From Candidatus Brevefilum sp. (lineage in GTDB: Bacteria; Chloroflexota; Anaerolineae; Anaerolineales; Anaerolineaceae): a stretch of DNA of 5,911 nucleotides. The stretch's first letter is position 1. The number at the start of each line of letters is the position of its first letter. The translations under genes and the position numbers were made by a program. Below the pieces are notes generated by a model. That model had not been told where the DNA came from and did not search any database. It was given only the letters and a program-made list of their open reading frames with translations. The stretch spans positions 1-5,911 of the forward strand of contig SLIC01000242.1 of assembly GCA_007135845.1 (NCBI GenBank), in the 5' to 3' direction. Of the stretch, positions 1-4,681 are shown piece after piece.

Positions 1-50
1 GCGCCAAAAACAATAATGCCAATAATACGGAAAATAAGATCGACAGACAT
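1..50 (-). CDS. N-terminal fragment of an unidentified, probably membrane-anchored protein
   Basis: Only the first 16 codons are inside the window; the gene continues off the left edge. The visible residues read MSVDLIFRIIGIIVFG, which is strongly hydrophobic after residue 4 and looks like the start of a transmembrane helix. The start is well supported: an AAGGAG Shine-Dalgarno sequence lies 7 bases upstream (58-63, minus strand), and a good promoter lies further upstream (112-140). One guess is a PIN/TRAM-domain protein of the YacL type, which often begins with a similar hydrophobic segment, but 16 residues cannot establish this. That a coding start exists here is likely; its function is unknown. 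Confidence 0.6.
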   Translation of the reverse strand, partial: MSVDLIFRIIGIIVFG

Positions 51-57
51 ATAATGA

Positions 58-63
58 CTCCTT
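58..63 (-). promoter_or_regulatory. Strong Shine-Dalgarno site of the left-edge gene
   Basis: Read on the minus strand the sequence is AAGGAG, followed by 7 bases and then ATG. This is the best ribosome binding site in the window, and it is the main reason for accepting the short coding fragment at the edge as a real gene. Confidence 0.7.
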
Positions 64-111
64 TTAAGGTGCAAGAATAAATGCAAAAAAAGAAAATAAA
101 GAATTAATTAA

Positions 112-140
112 ATAATAGCATGGTGCGTTCGATTAGTCAA
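112..140 (-). promoter_or_regulatory. Sigma70-type promoter of the left-edge gene
   Basis: On the minus strand a -35 TTGACT (135-140, 5 of 6 matches to consensus) is separated by exactly 17 bases from a -10 TATTAT (112-117, 5 of 6). The -10 is preceded by TG plus one base, giving an extended -10 motif. Transcription should begin near 105, leaving a leader of about 55 bases before the ATG. The spacing and the correctly placed downstream gene make this a credible promoter, although it is predicted from sequence only. Confidence 0.6.
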
Positions 141-289
141 ATTTTTTATATTAATTCGTAATAGTTTTTAATCAAAACAAAGAAAGCTGAGTGCAGAAAT
201 TATTGCGTAACCAACCTTGAAAAATGCTTTGTTAATTGGTTTTCCTGCTTAGGGAGGTTATTCGATCCCTGGAACCTCTTTTATCCATG

Positions 290-308
290 ATTATTTAAAA
301 TCTAACTA
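290..308. repeat. Imperfect 19-bp direct repeat, copy 1
   Basis: The sequence ATTATTTAAAATCTAACTA matches the copy at 355-373 at 17 of 19 positions in the same orientation, offset by 65 bases. Similarity continues weakly for a few bases beyond both copies, each of which ends near an AGG. The repeat is AT-rich, so chance or local duplication is possible. Its role is unknown. Confidence 0.4.
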
Positions 309-354
309 GACCAGGATTCCCTACCAATGGATGTTTCAGTCCTTTTGATTAAGT

Positions 355-373
355 ATTACTTAAAATCTAGCTA
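355..373. repeat. Imperfect 19-bp direct repeat, copy 2
   Basis: The sequence ATTACTTAAAATCTAGCTA differs from the copy at 290-308 at two positions. Both copies lie in the gene-free region. Only two copies are present, which argues against a CRISPR array or an iteron origin. Confidence 0.4.
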
Positions 374-553
374 ACTGAGGTTATCTATTAACTCATAATC
401 TGATCACTCATTTTTATATGCAAACACCCTGGCTGTCTTATCAGTGCCAACAAGACTTAACCAGTGCGGCAAAGGGTTATAGTAAACATCTGTTGCCAAT
501 TATTTTCTGTTTTCACAATCGATGTTGATTTATAAGTGGGTTATGGCATAATG

Positions 554-579
554 CGGCGTAGGTTAATAAGCCTTCGCCG
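554..579. repeat. GC-rich hairpin in the gene-free region
   Basis: The arms CGGCGTAGG (554-562) and CCTTCGCCG (571-579) pair over nine positions with one T-T mismatch, around an 8-base loop TTAATAAG. The stem stands out in AT-rich surroundings. No T run follows on either strand, so it is not a standard intrinsic terminator. A promoter-like pair lies just upstream on the plus strand (TTGATT 525-530, 16 bases, CATAAT 547-552), so the hairpin would sit at the start of any such transcript. Confidence 0.4.
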
Positions 580-699
580 GTGTCCACAGCTAGTAATCCT
601 GCCAACAGCTTGCTAGTTCATGAAAACACAACCTGAAGGCTGGAACTAAATTGCCAATTTAAATTAATTGATTGGAATGATTTATGTACTGAAAATGGG

Positions 700-987
700 T
701 TATGCTGGTGGTGATATATTTGCAGATGGTTTCTTATGGGCATGCCCAACGCTTGGCTGAATGGGTGTTCCAGCCTCTGGATTGAGGATTAGGCTCAATT
801 CTGCTAATGCATGGCTATCGTAGGTGCGATGACCACAGAGATCACATATCCATGCAGGAAAGTCAGGCACGGTAATCAGATCATCCCCCAACCAGGTCAT
901 CAATGTGACCGTACCGAAGTGCTTACGCCCACCCTGGCACTTTCGGCAAGGTTGTGTTTCATGGTTCTCAGCAGGTGGAAATCTCAT
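700..987 (-). CDS. YgiT-type zinc-finger domain protein (antitoxin-like, unpaired)
   Basis: This is a 95-residue protein with two CxxC knuckles, C14-C17 and C48-C51, that should bind one zinc ion. The second lies in the stretch VPDFPAWICDLCGHRTYD (40-57), which is characteristic of the YgiT/MqsA amino-terminal zinc domain. MqsA itself also has a C-terminal helix-turn-helix for DNA binding; here the chain ends in a Pro-, Ser- and His-rich tail instead, so DNA binding is not expected. I chose ATG at 987 over an upstream TTG at 993 because AAGGA (994-998) lies 6 bases before the ATG but directly abuts the TTG. Relatives are often paired with a small toxin such as a DUF4258 or MqsR-like protein; none is found here, since lepB ends 109 bases upstream and the downstream side has no gene. 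The family is fairly sure; antitoxin function is not shown. Confidence 0.8.
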   Translation of the reverse strand: MRFPPAENHETQPCRKCQGGRKHFGTVTLMTWLGDDLITVPDFPAWICDLCGHRTYDSHALAELSLILNPEAGTPIQPSVGHAHKKPSANISPPA

Positions 988-993
988 GATCAA

Positions 994-998
994 TCCTT
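994..998 (-). promoter_or_regulatory. Shine-Dalgarno site that decides the zinc-finger gene start
   Basis: AAGGA on the minus strand lies 6 bases before ATG at 987. It leaves no gap before the in-frame TTG at 993, so the ATG is the better start and the protein is 95 rather than 97 residues long. Confidence 0.55.
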
Positions 999-1096
999 GA
1001 GCATCATTTTATCACCAATTAGAATTTTGCATAGATAGAAGCGTTGTTTTTAACCGTCATGTGAAACGGAATAGGATTTTAAATTGAAACAGATTG

Positions 1097-1702
1097 TTAA
1101 TGCGTTGCTTGAACTGTGACTGTGCTGCGTAAAATCGTCATTTCAGATAAGGGCCAATAGATGAACAAAGCACGACCGACAATATCATCCCGGGGAATGA
1201 AACCCCACATATGGGAGTCGCTGGAATTGTTGCGATTGTCACCTAGAACAAAATAATGATCTACCGGGACGTCCCAACTGCCGGTATATCTTGGGGCTTC
1301 GGCGATATAAGGTTCGTAGAGCGGCTGGTTATTGACATAGACGATACCATCGGAGACGGTGATCTGGTCGCCTGGCAAGCCAATCACACGTTTGATGTAA
1401 TCTGTGTCATTTGCACCGGGTGCGTGGAAGACAATAATATCCCCAATGGAAGGGTCACCGAACCGATAAGCAACCCGGTTTATCAGCAGGAACTCACCGG
1501 GTTTCAGGGTTGGCTGCATGCTCACATTTTCAACCCGTACCCTGGCAGAAAGGGCATTGATAGCCAGGAAAAGCACCAAAGCCAACAGGATTGTTTCGAT
1601 TGTATCGATGACGAAGCCAAGACAACCGGATTTTTTCGACTTTGATTTTTCGCGATAGGTTGAATTTGCAGATGTTTGTTCGGATTGAAAATTGTCTAAC
1701 AT
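1097..1702 (-). CDS. lepB: Signal peptidase I
   Basis: This membrane-bound serine protease removes signal peptides from exported proteins on the outer face of the cytoplasmic membrane. The 201-residue chain has a polar, basic N-terminus (1-27), one transmembrane helix (about 29-51), and then the S26 catalytic domain. The nucleophile is Ser61 in SMQPTL, and the general base is Lys104 in YIKRVIGLPGD (102-111). The conserved GDNRNNSSDS box is at 154-163 and is followed by HMWGF, where most relatives have an Arg in place of this His. Length and the single anchor fit the compact Gram-positive/Chloroflexota type rather than the two-helix E. coli enzyme. The gene lies 114 bases after der on the same strand, behind its own promoter-like site. 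No Shine-Dalgarno sequence is obvious before the ATG at 1702, so initiation may be weak or non-canonical. Identification is secure. Confidence 0.95.
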   Translation of the reverse strand: MLDNFQSEQTSANSTYREKSKSKKSGCLGFVIDTIETILLALVLFLAINALSARVRVENVSMQPTLKPGEFLLINRVAYRFGDPSIGDIIVFHAPGANDTDYIKRVIGLPGDQITVSDGIVYVNNQPLYEPYIAEAPRYTGSWDVPVDHYFVLGDNRNNSSDSHMWGFIPRDDIVGRALFIYWPLSEMTILRSTVTVQATH

Positions 1703-1748
1703 GAAGTATTTATGGTTTCTACTTTAATAAAAAGAAAATGACTCGTTT

Positions 1749-1762
1749 CTCACTAAAGTGAG
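1749..1762. repeat. Short inverted repeat in the lepB leader
   Basis: CTCACT and AGTGAG form a 14-bp dyad separated by two bases. It would lie about 20-33 bases into the predicted lepB transcript, between promoter and start codon. As RNA it could fold as a 5-bp stem with a 4-base loop; as DNA it could be an operator. It is too short, and too far from a T run, to call it the der terminator. Confidence 0.35.
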
Positions 1763-1787
1763 CTTGTTAATTATGGATCGTCATTTA

Positions 1788-1816
1788 ATTATAGCTCATC
1801 CCATGTTTAATGCCAT
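1788..1816 (-). promoter_or_regulatory. Probable lepB promoter
   Basis: On the minus strand a perfect TATAAT (1788-1793) follows ATGGCA (1811-1816, 4 of 6 matches to TTGACA) after 17 bases. The -35 hexamer begins directly after the der stop codon. The predicted start is near 1781, giving a leader of about 79 bases before lepB. The exact -10 and correct spacing support it; the weak -35 lowers certainty. Read-through from der is also possible. Confidence 0.5.
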
Positions 1817-3187
1817 TCAGTCGCGCCGTTTTTTTAGAACTAAACGGATTGGTGTGCCAATGAAAGGGTAATCCTTTCTTATCTGATTCTGAATATATCT
1901 TAAATAGGAGAAATGGGCAAATTCTGGGTTATTCACATAGAGCATGAAGGTTGGCGGATCACTACGTACCTGGGTACCGTAGTAAATCCTGAGCGAGCGC
2001 CCGGTTCTCGAAGGTGCTGGGTGAAGGTCCTGGGCTTGCTGCAGGATACGGTTGATGTTCGATGTCGGGATACGCACCAGTCGCTCCTCCTGAACCTGGA
2101 GCGCAAGCGGCAGCACCCGGTCGACTCGTTTTCCTGTTAGCGCACTAATGAAGATCATGGGTACATAATCCATGAAATTTAGTGCCTGGCGAATTTGCAG
2201 TGTGTAGTCATTGATCGTATAGGTATCTTTCTCAACAAGATCCCATTTGTTGACTGCAACGATGGTGCTCTTCCAGGCGTCTTTGATATAACCGGCAATG
2301 TGAGTATCTTGGGCAGTAATGCTGGTGGTGGCATCGATCAGCAAAATGGCGACATCAGAACGTTCGATGGCATTCATACTGCGGATCACGCTGTATTTTT
2401 CAACACCAGGGATGACTTTGCCCCTGCGGCGGATACCGGCGGTATCGATCAGGGTGATCGGATAGCCATTGTAATCCAGCTTGGTATCAACTGCGTCACG
2501 TGTGGTACCAGGAATATCGCTGACCAGTGCCCGTTCTTCGCCAATCAGTTTATTTAATAAGCTGGATTTACCCACATTGGGTTTACCAACAATGGCGATC
2601 TTAGTCGAGAGATCTTCTTCCGTCTCTTCGCCAATTTCAGTGATGTGATCGATAACTTCATCTAATAAATCGCCGGTGCCTGTACCATGTAAAGCCGAGA
2701 TGGCAAAGGGTTCGCCCATGCCAAGCTCGTAAAACTCAGCGACAACCTGGCGGATTTTGGCACTCTCTGCTTTATTCACCACCAGGATGATCGGTGGATA
2801 GAATTTCCCTTCAATTTTCCGTTGTTTACGGCGCAAGATGTCTGCAATTTCGTGATCAGCCGGGGTGACGCCAGTTTGACCATCTACGATGAACAAGATG
2901 ACATCTGATTCTTCGATGGCGAGTTCAGCCTGTGTGCGGATCTCTTTGATGAAATCCTTGGAACCGACAGAAAGCGGCGTTTGTCCTTTACCCTTGGTGG
3001 GGTCAATTCCGCCAGTGTCCATCACAAAGAAGAAATGCCCGCTCCAATCCGCCTCTGCCAGGAGGCGGTCGCGGGTGGTGCCAGGTACCTCATCAATGAT
3101 CGCCAGACGTTCTCCAGCCAGGCGATTAAAGAGGGTGCTCTTGCCAACATTGGGTCTGCCCACCAGGGCGATGACAGGTTTAGCCAT
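1817..3187 (-). CDS. der: Ribosome biogenesis GTPase Der (EngA)
   Basis: Der is an essential double GTPase needed for late assembly of the 50S ribosomal subunit. The 456-residue protein has two G domains and a C-terminal KH-like domain. Domain 1 shows the P-loop GRPNVGKST (10-18), PGTTRD (35-40), DTGG (57-60), NKAE (138-141) and SAL (164-166). Domain 2 shows GKPNVGKSS (201-209), PGTTRD (226-231), DTAG (248-251), NKWD (313-316) and SAL (348-350). The KH-like domain covers about 355-456. The switch-II region of domain 1 (about 61-92) is longer than in E. coli. The G4 motif of domain 1 has Glu where NKxD expects Asp. The start is fixed: an in-frame TAA lies four codons upstream of the ATG at 3187, and the protein begins with the usual MAKPVIALVGRPNVGKS. 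A TATAAT only 8 bases upstream and no Shine-Dalgarno suggest a leaderless message. Identification is certain. Confidence 0.98.
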   Translation of the reverse strand: MAKPVIALVGRPNVGKSTLFNRLAGERLAIIDEVPGTTRDRLLAEADWSGHFFFVMDTGGIDPTKGKGQTPLSVGSKDFIKEIRTQAELAIEESDVILFIVDGQTGVTPADHEIADILRRKQRKIEGKFYPPIILVVNKAESAKIRQVVAEFYELGMGEPFAISALHGTGTGDLLDEVIDHITEIGEETEEDLSTKIAIVGKPNVGKSSLLNKLIGEERALVSDIPGTTRDAVDTKLDYNGYPITLIDTAGIRRRGKVIPGVEKYSVIRSMNAIERSDVAILLIDATTSITAQDTHIAGYIKDAWKSTIVAVNKWDLVEKDTYTINDYTLQIRQALNFMDYVPMIFISALTGKRVDRVLPLALQVQEERLVRIPTSNINRILQQAQDLHPAPSRTGRSLRIYYGTQVRSDPPTFMLYVNNPEFAHFSYLRYIQNQIRKDYPFIGTPIRLVLKKRRD

Positions 3188-3195
3188 AAGCGATG

Positions 3196-3201
3196 ATTAT
3201 A
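3196..3201 (-). promoter_or_regulatory. -10 element of the der promoter, implying a leaderless transcript
   Basis: A perfect TATAAT lies on the minus strand with only eight bases between it and the der ATG. Counting from the -10, transcription should start one or two bases before the ATG. No good -35 is found at 15-18 bases; a TTGCCA lies only 12 bases upstream, which is too close. The absence of a Shine-Dalgarno sequence fits leaderless initiation. The hexamer could be coincidental, with the real promoter further upstream. Confidence 0.45.
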
Positions 3202-3244
3202 CCCCCAATGGTTTGGCAAGGATGTGATATCGGGCGAGGTAGTC

Positions 3245-3299
3245 CATGAGGTTAGCAGGGCACGTCGTCAGCGAATAACCTTGGTTGCCCTGTTACATG
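3245..3299. repeat. Imperfect inverted repeat between der and the ROK gene
   Basis: A perfect 7-bp core, CAGGGCA (3256-3262) and TGCCCTG (3286-3292), is flanked by partly matching bases, including CATG near both outer ends (3245-3248 and 3296-3299). A second nested pairing, AGGTTA (3249-3254) with TAACCT (3276-3281), competes with it. The element lies between two divergent genes, upstream of both promoters, so neither gene needs a terminator here. It could be a regulator binding site or chance. Confidence 0.35.
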
Positions 3300-3333
3300 A
3301 GTAAAGAGGGTGGGTTCGACGGTGGGAATCCAT

Positions 3334-3362
3334 TTGACAACCAGAAATATATTCGTTATAAT
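3334..3362 (+). promoter_or_regulatory. Perfect consensus sigma70 promoter of the ROK operon
   Basis: TTGACA (3334-3339) and TATAAT (3357-3362) both match consensus at all six positions and are separated by the ideal 17 bases. Transcription should begin near 3369, 59 bases before the ROK start codon. Such a strong promoter for a regulator gene usually needs repression, which fits the palindromes over the predicted start site. Confidence 0.85.
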
Positions 3363-3365
3363 CTA

Positions 3366-3400
3366 AATAATTATTAATTCAAGTGTAAAAAATAATTATT
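3366..3400. promoter_or_regulatory. Candidate operator: two copies of an AT palindrome
   Basis: AATAATTATT, itself a perfect 10-bp palindrome, occurs at 3366-3375 and again at 3391-3400, 25 bases apart start to start. The first copy overlaps the predicted transcription start and the second lies in the leader. Many ROK repressors such as NagC and Mlc bind AT-rich dyads, so autoregulation by the adjacent ROK protein is a natural inference. The low complexity of the sequence means the repeats could be coincidental. Confidence 0.45.
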
Positions 3401-3427
3401 ATTCATTAGAAAACCATAACTGACAAA

Positions 3428-4666
3428 ATGAGAGCATCTCTTCTTGGTAACAATATCGTCTCGGTGAAAGAACACAACTTGCAGGTTGTTTTATTAAGTT
3501 TGTTGTATGAAGAGAAACTTTCACGCATTGAACTGGCTAAACGAATTCACCTATCCAATACTACCATTACAAACTTAATTGCTGAGCTTCTTGAAGCGGG
3601 TCTGGTTACAGAAAGTGATTGTAATGATCAGGACGATGGCAGCCTGCGGCCAGTTGGCAGGCCGCGGACAGCGATTTGCCTGGTACCGGACGCTCGTTTT
3701 GTGATCGGTGTTCATGTGGGCGTGGGGACTTTCCGTGTTGCTCTGACGAACTTACGCAATGAAATTCAAATCAGCATCAGAGAGAGATTTGATGTGGATG
3801 CTGCTCCTGAGGGTGTTCTTGATCAAATGGTTCGCTGCATTTTCAAGATGATTCAAGACAGCCAAATTGATGAAACATTGATCCTGGGTGTTGGGGTGGG
3901 GCTGTCTGGCCTGGTAGATTTTGAGTCCGGCGTGAATGTGATGGCACCAAACCTGAACTGGCAAAATGTTCATGTCAGAGACATTCTCTCTGAAAAGTTG
4001 ACCCTGCCAGTCATTGCAGATAATAACGTGCGGTGTATGGCATTGGGAGAAACTTATTTTGGCAGTGGTCGTGACCTGGAATCCCTGGCATTTGTTTACG
4101 GCAGGATTGGTGTTGGGGCTGGGTTTATTAACAAAGGTGATGTTTTTCGCGGCAGCAATATGGGTGCTGGAGAGATTGGTCACACCACGATGTTATTGAG
4201 TGACGGCGCTTTATGTCGTTGCGGCAAACGCGGCTGTTTGGAAACGCTTGTTTCAGAAACAACTGTTATACACCAGGCAAAAGCAATTATTGAAACAGAA
4301 CCTGAAGGCATCTTAGCTAGGCTTGTAAAAAATGACCCAAATGATAACATTGTGGACTGTGTTTTTAGTGCGGCCCGCCAGGGAGATACCGCCGTCAGGG
4401 AGATGTTAGCCGATAAGGCCTATTACCTGGGAATAGCCCTGGCGAATATGGTCAATCTTTATAACCCCGAAATGATCCTTCTGGGCGGCTTTTTTGCCCA
4501 GGAACAAACCTATTTTATTGACCTGGTCATTAACACTGTGCGCCAAATGACTTTTGGCGATCTGGGTAAACGAGTACAGATTGAGGCAACCAGTTTTGGT
4601 TGGAAGGCTGGTGTGATTGGTGCTGCAGCTTTGGCGTTGACTGAATTTTTCTACTTAAAACAATAA
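3428..4666 (+). CDS. ROK-family transcriptional regulator (sugar-responsive, kinase motifs lost)
   Basis: The 412-residue protein has the NagC/XylR layout. An N-terminal winged helix-turn-helix (about 17-62, recognition helix about 43-55) is joined by GRPR (77-80) to a ROK sugar-binding domain (about 90-408). The ROK glycine-rich signature runs from about 225 to H252 and includes AGEIGH (247-252). The zinc site is H252 with C263, C265 and C270 in the CRCGKRGC motif. Two kinase features are lost: the phosphate-binding DxGxT is replaced by HVGVG (96-100), and the catalytic Asp of the ENDAN-type motif is Asn200 in DNNVR. It should therefore bind sugar without phosphorylating it. The ATG at 3428 is supported by an in-frame TAG seven codons upstream and the typical start GNNIVSVKEHN. 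No clear Shine-Dalgarno is present. It is the first gene of an operon with the isomerase-like gene 12 bases downstream. The inducer is unknown; fucose or arabinose is a guess from context. Confidence 0.93.
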   Translation: MRASLLGNNIVSVKEHNLQVVLLSLLYEEKLSRIELAKRIHLSNTTITNLIAELLEAGLVTESDCNDQDDGSLRPVGRPRTAICLVPDARFVIGVHVGVGTFRVALTNLRNEIQISIRERFDVDAAPEGVLDQMVRCIFKMIQDSQIDETLILGVGVGLSGLVDFESGVNVMAPNLNWQNVHVRDILSEKLTLPVIADNNVRCMALGETYFGSGRDLESLAFVYGRIGVGAGFINKGDVFRGSNMGAGEIGHTTMLLSDGALCRCGKRGCLETLVSETTVIHQAKAIIETEPEGILARLVKNDPNDNIVDCVFSAARQGDTAVREMLADKAYYLGIALANMVNLYNPEMILLGGFFAQEQTYFIDLVINTVRQMTFGDLGKRVQIEATSFGWKAGVIGAAALALTEFFYLKQ

Positions 4667-4669
4667 AAC

Positions 4670-4681
4670 GAGGACCTTTTG
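4670..4681 (+). promoter_or_regulatory. Shine-Dalgarno and TTG start of the isomerase-like gene
   Basis: GAGGA (4670-4674) is followed by 4 bases and then TTG at 4679-4681. No ATG or GTG near the beginning of the open frame gives an intact N-terminus; the first in-frame ATG is 78 codons in. The spacing is slightly short, but the TTG is the only start that retains the conserved N-terminal strand IAFIPLLR. Confidence 0.6.

Larger units (their letters stand above)
51..699. other. AT-rich gene-free intergenic region
   Basis: Neither strand has an open reading frame with a ribosome binding site or recognisable protein character. The left end holds the promoter and leader of the edge gene. The rest contains an imperfect direct repeat (290-308 and 355-373), a GC-rich hairpin (554-579), a 15-bp AT palindrome (647-661, TAAATTG C CAATTTA) and a weak hairpin followed by four T (254-282: GAGGTT, a 13-base loop, AACCTC, TTTT). 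No tRNA fold is found. About 560 bases without coding, between genes that all read the same way, could hold a decayed gene or a small RNA, but the sequence does not decide between these. Confidence 0.6.

Noticed and set aside
254..282. Hairpin GAGGTT / AACCTC followed by TTTT, possible plus-strand terminator
   Set aside because: The stem is six pairs with a 13-base loop, only four T follow, and no plus-strand gene lies upstream to terminate.
241..285. T-arm-like sequence with TTCGATCCCT, suggesting a tRNA 3' end
   Set aside because: No matching acceptor, D or anticodon arms can be drawn upstream, and the stem spacing does not fit a T arm. It is not a tRNA, and without one there is no basis for an attachment site.
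290..373. Direct repeats considered as a CRISPR array
   Set aside because: Only two imperfect copies are present, they are short and AT-rich, and no cas gene is nearby.
811..1038. Plus-strand open frame opposite the zinc-finger gene
   Set aside because: It has no family character and overlaps the minus-strand gene that has CxxC motifs and a ribosome binding site.
1256..1645. 129-codon plus-strand open frame opposite lepB
   Set aside because: It is an antisense shadow of a clearly identified gene with all catalytic residues.
1913..3227. Several plus-strand open frames opposite der
   Set aside because: They lie entirely or mostly antisense to a certain essential gene and show no recognisable protein features.
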